Origin: Oenanthe sinensis
Taxonomy: Eukaryota; Streptophyta; Magnoliopsida; Apiales; Apiaceae
Reading direction: 5' to 3'
NCBI GenBank assembly: GCA_028671895.1
Contig: CM053796.1
Location: forward strand, 36,020,860-36,084,859
Length of the DNA: 64,000 nucleotides
Below are positions 12,363 to 22,450 of the stretch, in pieces (positions within the stretch are counted from its first letter, which is position 1; every line of letters begins with the position of its first letter). The notes under the pieces are model-generated. The model was not told the origin of the DNA. It saw only the letters and a program-made list of their open reading frames with translations, and made no database searches. The position numbers and the translations under genes were made by a program.

Positions 12363-13100
12363 CCCATTTCATGCATAATTATGCATACATTTTTCTTTTG
12401 TGGAATACATACATTTATTCTTTTGTATAACTGGCTCTTTCACTCGTTCAAGGCACGGGATAATCTATCATATATATTTTATAATTAAAATTTTTATTAT
12501 AAATTTATGAGTAGTATACATATAAGTATATAACAATGATGTATTTTTAAGTAATTGTCTTATTTTGACTATTAAAAGAGCTTGTCAATAATAATAATAA
12601 TATAATATATCACTTTTAGAAGATGAAAAATGCATATGAATAATTTTAGAATGTAAAATTATTTTTTATTTACATAGATTTATATTTTTCAATAATCATC
12701 GTTTCCTTTAATATTTATCTAAAAAATCAATTCTAAATCTTACGGTGAGTAGATGTAAAGTACTTGTAAATATATAATAATAATAATATATTAAATATAA
12801 GGATATAATAGAAATAAATTAGGTTGAATAAAATATTTTTCTAAAATAGTGTGTCGTCATATTTTATAATATAGATATAAAAAAGTAAATAAGAAATAAA
12901 ATAGTAATATTATATAATATAAATGGATTAAAAAATAAATAAGATGAATAATTAAAAGTTAAAATAGTAAATTAGAGATTAATATTAGGATAAAATTATA
13001 ATTTAACTCGAATAAAATGTTTCCTGCTATAGTATTGGAGTATATAATAGGGAGATTACTGTATAATAAATAGCTTTAGTCACCACCTCACTTTTGCCCT
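12363..13100. other. Aquaporin upstream region
   Basis: AT-rich DNA between the MITE and the PIP2 core promoter. No ORF or further element is supported. Confidence 0.4.
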
Positions 13101-13101
13101 C

Positions 13102-13112
13102 CATATATACCC
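13102..13112 (+). promoter_or_regulatory. Probable TATA box of the PIP2 gene
   Basis: CATATATACCC lies about 120 bp upstream of the PIP2 start codon and is followed by a pyrimidine-rich leader (CCTCCTTTTCATTTCCC). Position and context fit a plant TATA box with a leader of about 90 bases; the start site was not measured. Confidence 0.55.
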
Positions 13113-13226
13113 CATATTTCCTCCTTTTCATTTCCCACAAATTATCCACACCAACTCTGTTTTCTCCCCTGCTCTTTCACTCTAAACATATATTACATTT
13201 TAACTACACAGTGATCATATTGTATC

Positions 13227-15200
13227 ATGGCAAAAGACGGGGAAGTGGCTGAGCAAGGTTCATTCTCTGGCAAAGATTATGTTGAGCCACCGCCGGTGCC
13301 ACTTGTTGACCCTCATGAGCTGACTAAATGGTCATTTTACAGGGCACTCATTGCTGAGTTCATAGCTACCCTTCTCTTCCTTTACATAACTGTCTTGACA
13401 GTTATTGGTTACAAAAGCCAGACAGATTTAAAGGCCGGTGGTGATGAGTGTGGTGGCGTTGGCATTCTCGGCATTGCTTGGGCTTTCGGTGGCATGATCT
13501 TTGTTCTTGTTTACTGCACTGCCGGCATATCTGGTGAGTTTATACTCATTTTCGTAAATTTTGAACATTTTTTTTATTAATAGACTTGACACAACTGATA
13601 AATTTTAAAAGATATGTTTATTATAAGTCTGATAAAACTTTTTTCGTGGTTTTATCAGATTTATAATAAGTAATTTATCAGTTGTATCGTGATGTAAATA
13701 ATTTTTCATTGACAAGTTTGTTTGATTTGTTTTAGGGGGTCATATTAATCCTGCAGTGACATTCGGGCTATTTTTGGCTCGAAAAGTGTCGCTAATTCGA
13801 GCATTGTTGTACATGGTGGCTCAGTGTTTAGGAGCCATTTGTGGTGTTGGTTTAGTGAAAGCTTTCCAGAAACCGTACTACAAGAGGTATGGCGGAGGAG
13901 CCAACGAGCTAGCCGAAGGCTACAGCAAAGGCACCGGACTGGCCGCTGAGATTATCGGAACATTTGTTCTTGTATACACTGTTTTCTCAGCCACCGATCC
14001 TAAGAGGAATGCTAGAGACTCTCATGTTCCTGTATGTATTTTCTATTCCTTCACCTCATTTTGATCTATGTGGTTATGTTCTATTACAATTCATTTAGGT
14101 CTACTTATTTTACAAATTGCACGACATATTCACCGGTCACATAAGAAAAAATTACAAATCATCGGCCTCAGTACAAAAATCTTTAATTTGTCACAAAATT
14201 AGTTTGTATTTGAACGAAAACTTATACATATGATTTATTAATTTAGTATTAAACATGTATAGTTCAGTTCTCTCAAGGTAGTTTGTAGAAATTAGAGTTA
14301 CATAATTTTCCTGGCCTAGACTCTGGAGTCTACACGATGACACACCATGCTTGGTAAATACTGTATTGTTTTTCTTAAAATATATTATGACACAGGAAAA
14401 AATGGCCAAATCTACGGCAACTTTTATGTCCTGCACCTGCATGTGCAGTATTGAGTTGGGGTGGAGATTATGTGGCTGTGATTAAATTACATAGGCGAGG
14501 AGAGATACAGGACATGCCTTCACTGTTTTTCTCTACCTACAAAACAATCCATATTGTGTTGTTGTTTTATATATTATATGTGAAAATCCTGGCCTTTGAT
14601 TTCTTATCCTTCATATTCATCTCACTGCCTTTCTAAAATTAGTAAAAAGAAAGGAAAAAAGTCACCCTTTTTATTTACTATAGATTGTTCATTTCACTGT
14701 TATGGTGATAAAGTAACTACTCTCATATGTTGCAAGTGGAAAAGGTGATAAAGAAGTAAAGAACTAAGATTTATTGAATAATAATTTCATTTTAATGTAA
14801 ATTGATCTTGCATTATAAACAACACTAAACAACTAAGAATGTGAATTAAAATTGTAGGTTTTGGCACCTCTCCCAATTGGATTTGCTGTTTTCATGGTTC
14901 ATCTTGCTACGATTCCGATCACCGGGACCGGCATCAACCCTGCCAGGAGTCTTGGAGCTGCTGTAATTTACAACCAGGACAAGGCTTGGGATGATCAAGT
15001 TAGTATACTAATTCTGTCAAGTTTTTGTTTCTTTTGTTTACTTGGAAAATTACAGTAATTCTGACTTTTTTGTTATGTTATTGTAGTGGTTGTTCTGGGT
15101 AGGACCCTTCATTGGTGCAGCAATAGCAGCATTTTATCATCAATTCATCCTGAGAGCAGGTGCAGTCAAAGCCCTGGGATCATTCAGGAGCAATGCTTGA
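13227..15200 (+). CDS. Plasma-membrane aquaporin, PIP2 type (4 exons)
   Basis: Exons 13227-13533, 13736-14031, 14858-14998 and 15087-15200 join in frame to 285 aa, normal for PIP2. The product is a six-helix water channel of the plasma membrane that works as a tetramer. Both NPA motifs are present (107-109 and 228-230). The selectivity filter is Phe87, His216, Thr225, Arg231, the water-specific set of PIPs. Regulatory residues of spinach PIP2;1 are conserved: Cys75 (inter-subunit disulfide), Ser121 in loop B, His199 in loop D (pH gate), Asp28/Glu31 (calcium) and Ser280 near the C-terminus. A DGE at 4-6 fits the diacidic ER-export signal. The short N-terminus and C-terminal SFRSNA favour PIP2 over PIP1. 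Loop A is about six residues longer than in spinach PIP2;1. The gene looks intact. Confidence 0.96.
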
Positions 15201-17455
15201 TTTTTAATATGAAAGAGATATTTTGTACCTTCTTGATTTGTTAAGTTAGCAAGAAAGTATTTATGGAAGACAATTGTATTTTCAAGGAGAAGAATAATGA
15301 TGTAATGTTTGTGTTTGTTAATGGAGTAGTTTTTCAATGTTTCATAGTATCAGCTGTTCTTTAAGGTTGGAAGTTGATGTGAAATTAGTTGAGACCATAT
15401 GAAGTTTTTCTTTTGTCCTTGGCCTTTGTATTTGAATCTACCAGTTATTGTATTTGATCATCTCATTAATCCTTTTTCAGTTATTTATGGATGAGTTGTA
15501 CTCTCATATTTGAGAAATTAAAGACAGAAACAACTATGCAAGTCATGTATCTCTCAGGGTTATATTCACATCATTTTGTCAGGAATTTTTTTTATGGTGA
15601 TGACATTTAGGTACATGCTCGAAGAATCTCAACTTTTACGGTTTAAGATCTCCCTCTCCATTGTTCATATGCAGTTGCTATATTTCTGAGTCAGCATGGA
15701 GTGGACATATATTGGACTCTAGCCAAACACATCTAAGAGTCTAAGTAATGTACTTTGTATAGATATATATAAATGAGAAAATAAATGAGAAAATGGTTGT
15801 TGCAGCATACTTTACCACATTTATTATTGACATGCAGTAACACGACGTATTTGTTATTTCACGAGAATTTTATTGTTTTTATCTTATCGCGCTTATTATC
15901 CGCAAAAAGTATATATGATGCAACAATCATATGTAGCCATGTATATGTAATAACTGGCATGTCCACTTCAATTCAATGAATGATGGCCATGTATATGTGT
16001 ACTGCATAGTATCATGACTAGTTGGAATTTAATGTTTTCACCTTCTTATGTTTGGCTAGTAAAATGAAACTTACCAGCCTTCACTAAAGACTAAAGTTTA
16101 TCCACCTACTATTGCAGTATTGCTTGATTTAAAAGGAAGGAAAAGGGTGGAAAGTAAACTCCACTTGCTCTTCATTACTCATTTTGTCTTTAAAATCATA
16201 ATGTTTGTGCCACTCCTTTCCGCCCCACTTAACAAGTTACCGCCATGAACTTCCCCTCAATTTATGTTGTGCAGCTGATTTATCTATTCATGCATTGAAA
16301 ATTATGTCGTCTTTTTTGAAATTCATGTAGAGAAGACATGTTATAAGGATCCATTATTTTGGAGCTAAATGCAAGAACTATCACACTTTCGCTTTCCACC
16401 AAATAAACATGTATACAAATGGATGCATATCAAGATGACATGGCTTGTACATAGAGAGGCGGATTCGATACTAATGAAATCTTTAAGGTCTGTCATGGAC
16501 AAAGCTAATTATAAGTCTAGAGAGGGACTAATCGAGTAAATCAAACTAAACACTTATATTATGTCACAATCTCAAGTTCGCAACCTTACCCAATTGAGTG
16601 CTTACACAAAATTTCTAAATATTATGGACTTGCTATAATTCAATTAAAGGGTTGTTAACTTGTTATGACTTGATTTGAAAAGAAACATTCTAGTTCTAGT
16701 AGACTTTATAGATATCTGAAGATCTTATACAAGCGCATTTATAAGAACTAAAGAATTCAATTGGCTATTTTTCGAAAAATACAGATTTTTGTCTTGTGCC
16801 AGAATGGAACATTGTTATTGAACAAATAAGCTCACACATTAAGCTGAGAGAAGGATCGCTGATGTGGTGTAGAAATTAGAGAATGTTATTGAATGGAAGG
16901 ACCACGTGCACCAAGATTTCATCAGAGCTATAGGATGCAGAGGAAACCGAGGGAGGATGCATGTACATTCTCTATGCGATAAATGGTTAATGAACTTAAG
17001 AAACTAGGTAAAGTCATGTAACTGAAAGCTTGTCTAGACCGGATTGTCTGTGAGGAAACAACTAGATACTATACAAGTTAAGCTTATATCGAAATAAACT
17101 AACATCAAGATATACCTCGAGTTGTTTAATGTCACTGAAAGAGAATATCTGTATAGTGTTGTGTAGAGAAATGGTTGAAGCCCTTGAGGTAAAAAAAGGA
17201 GGCTGATATATGAGTTTGAGAAAATTATAAGAGAATGTATGAATGTATCAGTTAATCGTTGTTCAGACTTCAGAGTAAAAGAAACCTCGAATCAAATATC
17301 ATTGTTCTTTTTCTACTAATTATTTAAAGAAAGTGATATTACATATGGCAAAAATCTGAATGAATGTGACGGTTGATTCTTCTATTGGAGATGAGACCAC
17401 TTTCAGTTTAGTGAGTAAGAGGCAAAAAGGTTATATGCATCCGAATACTAGATAA
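15201..17455. other. Aquaporin 3' region and intergenic DNA
   Basis: The first 150 bases are the likely 3'UTR: GAAGAATAATGATGTAATG followed by TGTTTGTG resembles a plant poly(A) signal with a TG-rich element. The remainder shows no coding region, RNA gene or defined transposon. Open frames of about 60 codons have no recognisable domain. Confidence 0.5.
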
Positions 17456-17459
17456 ATGT

Positions 17460-18760
17460 TGATCTTCTCTGGGTATTTTTCTATTGCCTCTCACAGGAAG
17501 CACTTGTGGATTCGAAAAAATGGTAGTAGCAAATCACAAAACAAAGCATTTGAGGTACAAATATTTCCTATTTTAGGTTTCATTATGATTTCAAAACCAG
17601 AACCAAGCTTTGAACTCGCAACCCACATTCTCTTAGGCTAGAAAAACTGGGGGAAACATTTAGTCCAATCATTCGTGGTGCAAAATATTTTCTTTACAAA
17701 GAGATGCTATACTCTTCAATCAGCTGAAAATAGTTTTGGATTAAACTCGGAACTATGGTATTTGTTGCTTTTTGCATATATACGTAAAAAAAACGTCCGT
17801 TTGCCTTGTGTAAATATTAATACTTCCAAATCAACTTACTCTAGTTTGAATACTGGTTGATTTGCTAGGGAATCAATTGATTACTGCTAGGCCTACTACA
17901 TTAGATATATTTGATACTAGATCACTAGATCAATATTTCATCAATTTTGTCACGCTACTTCAAGAAATGAGACCTCAAACCGTATGGTGCTATTAAATCA
18001 ATTGTTTTCAGTTTCAGAAATTTTTAAGTCATGGGGATTTGAGGTTGTGGTTTTGTGTAATTCCTGGTATATTTAAGCTGACTGATGAAAAAATACATTG
18101 TATAGCTGCTAATGCAACTAACCTCTGATATTTCAACATTGTGTTATTCAGTTTCATGATTCAGTAGAACTTTTTAAGTTTGTATACTGTTATAAATGTT
18201 ACTGTCTGGTATGTGTAATTAGTTCTATGAATCTCGTTGAATATTGTACTTTTGCCCCTCACAGGATTTCAAAATTCACTTTTGGATTTTGATAAATGGA
18301 AGAATATATATTATAAACAGATCATTTGAGGTACCCGATATTTCCTACTGCATGCTTCGTTTTGATTTTTATATCCAGAGTGAAGTTCTGAACTCAAGGC
18401 TAGCATTCTCTTGGGCTAGAAAAAACTGTAAAAAAACATCTAGTCCAATCAGGTCCCTTGATTAAACTTGCAAGTATGGATAATTGTTGTTAATTTTGAT
18501 ACTAGATCTGTATCAACCAATTCTGTTATGCGCTACTCTTGAGGTAAAAAAACCTTAAAACCATATGTTGCTGTTACATCAATGGTTTTCTGTTGAGGAA
18601 TTTTCCAAGTTATGCTATGATTTCAAGTAGGTTCCTGGTATCTTGAAGCCGGTTGGAGGGAAAAAAATACATTGTAGAGCTGATCATGCAACCACTTCTG
18701 ATTTATCGAGATTGTGTGTTCTGGATTCATGTTTTCCAGCAAACCTGGCTAAAATTTGTA
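17460..18760. repeat. Diverged direct duplication, two copies
   Basis: Blocks in 17,460-18,170 recur in order in 18,244-18,760: CATTTGAGGTAC.., ATTTCCTA, CATTCTCTT[AG]GGCTAGAAAAA, CATCTAGTCCAATCA, GATACTAGATC, TTCCTGGTAT and ATACATTGTA[TG]AGCTG. The offset falls from about 780 to about 575 bases along the copies, so copy 1 carries about 200 extra bases. The copies are perhaps three-quarters identical by eye. Neither has a convincing ORF. It may be an old gene fragment or an unidentified element. Confidence 0.55.
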
Positions 18761-19055
18761 CTATGTATATGTCTGGTATGTGTAATTTCTGGGAAACTGT
18801 TTAATTAACCTTGAACTTTATTTTATATAAGAGTTCTTGTGAAAAAGTCAAATATAAATCACTATCAAATAATAGTTTGAACCTAATCACTAAGCTATCA
18901 CTTTATTTAAGGTCATCGAACCATCGGGATCTCCTCAAAGTTTCAACTGTTTCCTTCACATTATCGTTTGTACCGAAACTTAACTTGTAAAAAGTCACTT
19001 AAAACTTTCTATATTGAGAATATAGTTATAGTTGCTAACCACCATTACCTAAAAA

Positions 19056-19511
19056 ATGTCTCGACTTTGCTACTTTGTTCTTTTAGTCACGCTAATCTTT
19101 CAGGACTCCACATTTTTATGTGCTCTCTCGTCTGTGCCTGCTTCCGCTCCAACAGATGCCCCTGCATCTACTCCAGCAAATGTACCTGCCTATACTCCAG
19201 CATATGTACCTGCATATACTCCCACATCATCTTCACCAACCCCGTCTCATCATAACGACGAAGGCACACCACCATCGCCACCATCATCACCATCAGTGTC
19301 ACCACCGCAACAATCTGCAAAGTCTAAAGGCAGTTCAAAAGGAATGAGTGGTGGACAAAAGGCTGGCCTTGCATTTGGAGTCATTGCTGGTGCTGCTCTA
19401 CTGGGGTTTGGAGGTATGGTGTATGCAAAACGTCGTCACAATATTCGACGATCACGGGATATTAGATCTGTGCAACTTGGCGCTGCATTCGTGAGGAGAC
19501 CATCTCCATGA
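19056..19511 (+). CDS. Arabinogalactan-like protein with a C-terminal membrane anchor
   Basis: A single-exon ORF of 151 aa. Residues 1 to about 25 form a signal peptide (hydrophobic FVLLVTLIF core). Residues 26-90 are rich in Pro, Ala, Ser and Thr with repeated [AV]PA[SY]TP units, the substrate pattern for proline hydroxylation and arabinogalactan addition, followed by PPSPP runs. A Gly/Ala-rich helix at about 105-126 (AGLAFGVIAGAALLGFGG) is a membrane anchor, and a basic tail (AKRRHNIRRSR) would face the cytosol. So the chain should be a plasma-membrane cell-wall glycoprotein. Classical AGPs end in a GPI signal; here a charged tail follows the helix, which argues for a true transmembrane type. 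I recognise the family style but cannot assign a named member. Confidence 0.75.
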   Translation: MSRLCYFVLLVTLIFQDSTFLCALSSVPASAPTDAPASTPANVPAYTPAYVPAYTPTSSSPTPSHHNDEGTPPSPPSSPSVSPPQQSAKSKGSSKGMSGGQKAGLAFGVIAGAALLGFGGMVYAKRRHNIRRSRDIRSVQLGAAFVRRPSP

Positions 19512-19844
19512 ACCATGAGGATATGATTTTACATCTACTTCCATATTTCCATTTTTATTCAGTCATTTGGAGCTTGTTATGTAATACCACCATGTAAGAG
19601 ATTTGAAGCAAACATTATTTTGAGATTATCTTTTTGCAATTTTCACTTCAAACATAATTTATCAACACATTTTAAACTCTTTTTTTTTTGGATGGAAAAT
19701 GTTAGTGAGGTTGAATATATGAAGAGTCATTTTGAGCACCAATTTCACTAAGTTTTGGTTGCTTGTTTGTAACAAGTTGATTCGGAGAATGTTCAACTTC
19801 GGGAGGGTAATTCAACCAAGTACTAAAAATAACAAGAACACATG

Positions 19845-19945
19845 GCCCGAACCCAAGTGGTGAAAACTTTATCCTCCGTGATCTAAGGTTCGACTCCGCT
19901 CACCATATTAGAACACTCATTTGTAAGAGTAATTTAATGTTTCAC
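19845..19945 (+). mobile_element. tRNA-derived SINE fragment
   Basis: Two RNA polymerase III promoter boxes lie in tRNA-like spacing: an A-box-like ACCCAAGTGGTGA at about 19,851 and a B box GGTTCGACTCC at 19,887-19,897. The latter matches the consensus GGTTCGANTCC. The rest does not fold as a tRNA (no acceptor stem), which suggests a SINE head rather than a tRNA gene. No poly(A) or T tail or TSD was found. Confidence 0.5.
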
Positions 19946-20440
19946 AACTTGAAAAATTTCATGCGAACACGAATAAAGCGAATAACAATTTGTTTAAATT
20001 TTGACTTATAAGTCTAAATACTAATAGATTTAACATAAAATTAAAAGTTAAATATAATATTTATAACTATAAATATATTAATATGATTTTAAAAATCTAA
20101 TTTTATAAAGAATATATTAAAATTCGATTTAATAATCGATCAATTTATAATTTAATTTATTAATTCTAAAAATATTAATAAGATAACGCATTTTAACCTA
20201 AAAATCTAAAAAATAATGTATTTGATACTTGAGAATAATATATAACGTACATAAATATAGAAAAAAATATTATGTGTGATAAAGGAGATTTTAAAAAATA
20301 ATATAAAATATTAATATATATTAATATTAAAATAATAATAAAAATATATAAAAAAACATGCGCAAAACACGAACTATATATCAAATATTAAAAAATCAAA
20401 ATAAAGAAATCACAATTTTTTATTTATATAAATGCGAGAT
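19946..20440. other. AT-rich intergenic DNA
   Basis: Very AT-rich with no gene seen. A possible TATA (TTTATATAAATG) near 20,422-20,433 precedes the V-ATPase subunit G leader. Confidence 0.4.
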
Positions 20441-22450
20441 ATGAGGGTCGAAAATGAACGAGGACAAGAATAATAAAATCTTGGTGGTTAACACTTCTTA
20501 ATCTCTCCCTCATCTAAAGGTATTCTACTATCTTTCTCCTCAATTTCGTACACACACACACACACACAGATTATCACTTCTTTCAATCTATGCTAACTTA
20601 TTTTGCATCATTAGATTAGATCTATAATCAATGAGCAATTAAAATTTACTTGATCTTGCTTTTAAGTTGTTTGTGTGAGTGTATGTGTATATGAAATTTG
20701 TTGATTGTTCTGTTTACTCGTGATCAGTTACAGTTACTCGATCTGATTTCCATGTAATTTAAGCTTTTGTGTGTGTGTGTGTGTGTGTTCAGTACGTTAA
20801 TGTTATGGTTTACTCGCTGATTGGTTAGCGGTACGGAGGGAATTGTATTTTGTAAGATTTTGCTTTCGTTAATTGATTGGCGTTATTCTATTAAGTGAGA
20901 TTTGTTTGTTTTGAATTTATTTATTGAATTATTTGTTGTAAAGGATTCGTTAGTTGAGGCTAATCTATAGGGTGATTTGATTGGTTTTTTGGATCTAAAT
21001 TGATTGGGTTTTGGTAGGATGGTCAAGCATAGGGTTGGATTGATTGATTAATGTTTTGTGTATATTTGAGGATTAAGGAAGGATATAAGGCTGTGTCTAC
21101 TTAGATGGAAATTGGGAATGAATGAATTGGTAATAAAATGAAATATATGAAGGATAGTAATGTTACACGAGCGGAGGTGAGTGAAAGTTTAGATAAATAT
21201 TCCGTTTCATTGATAGACCTTGTGAAGATTGAGTGGAGAAAAGGAATGAGCATTTTTGTTCGTAAATCAAAGGATATATACATTGTTGTACACATTAGTA
21301 GTTTTAATTACATCCAAGATTCCAAGCTAACATAAGCTAATATCACAGAAACTATTAGATCCATTTACCCGAACTCTCTTTTTTTGTCCTTGTGCCCATT
21401 CCGACCGGACGTGACATGGTTGTTGGATCTGAGCCGGATGCTTATTGTAACGGAAAACTTAGCCTTGTATGGATCTAGTTCAAAAATAAATATAAGGGCA
21501 TCCGAACAAGTGGTTTTTATATTATATCATGGTATTTTTTTATACAAGTAGTCCTACTACCAATAAGTTGTATACACTTAATAATATATGCCAAGGTCAT
21601 ATACTATATTATATATAATTTCACATGTTAAATTTATATGACAAGTCACCGAACCCGTGTTAATTTTGGATCCATATCTGAGATTTATTAGAAATAGCTA
21701 TTGTAGTTTTAATTTCGGAAATGAAGGTGTCTTAAGGAGCGTGATAAACTGATAATAAATAATACATGAGATATAAATCAATTAACAACTCTAGCATGTA
21801 ACAAACTAGATATAAGAGGTGCAAAATTTTCTTACATTAATGTAAGTATCTACAAAAAGTTGACCAAATGTATCCTTCTTTTTCTACCATTGTACTGTAT
21901 ATGCGTATTAAAATAGTAAAGTTTATTTTTGTAGCCTGATGCACACAAAATTTGTATAAAATACGGTGCATATATTAATATGTGAAATGAAGTACCATTT
22001 AACCCTGGTAACATTATGAAAAATTGATATTTCTTTTTGAAAACAACAGCAAATGGCATGTGATAGTGCCTCAGTATTTGATTGACAATTGTTGCTCACT
22101 ATACACACAAACTATACACACAAAGCTAGTTTGCAAGTATACGTCTTCTATAACTATATACTGATACCAATAATTGAAATCATATTGTTATTTGGTAGTA
22201 TCAATTTGTTGATATATGCCACTAATATTTATTTTCTATGTACTAATTATATGGTAGTCCACTTTCCAAGTTAATTGTTCGGTTCCAATCTATACTAATC
22301 ATCATTTTTTTTTGCGGCTCTTTTCGGTGAATTAAATGTCTTAAAGTCATGTTTATTTTGATACAGTATCATCTACTCTTATGTTTTCACATCTAAAATC
22401 TTATATTACCTTGTTATATATGTATTTTTGTAGTTGATTTAGTACACCAG
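20440..22450 (+). promoter_or_regulatory. Probable leader exon and 5'UTR intron of the V-ATPase G gene
   Basis: A CT-rich leader (TCTCCCTCATCTAAAG) ends in a donor-like AAAG|GTATTC at 20,519/20,520, and an acceptor-like TTTTTGTAG at 22,433 sits 17 bases before the ATG. An intron of about 1.9 kb in the leader is therefore likely; such leader introns are common in plant housekeeping genes. It contains a (CA)n run at about 20,551-20,569 and a (GT)n run at about 20,768-20,790. RNA data would be needed to prove the borders. Confidence 0.4.

Noticed and set aside
19120..19347. 75-codon ORF with a His-rich run
   Set aside because: Alternative frame of the arabinogalactan-like gene; the His run comes from CCATCACCATCA in the Pro/Ser-coding part.
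19887..19897. tRNA gene
   Set aside because: Only the A- and B-box-like blocks are present; there is no acceptor stem or anticodon arm, so a SINE is more likely.
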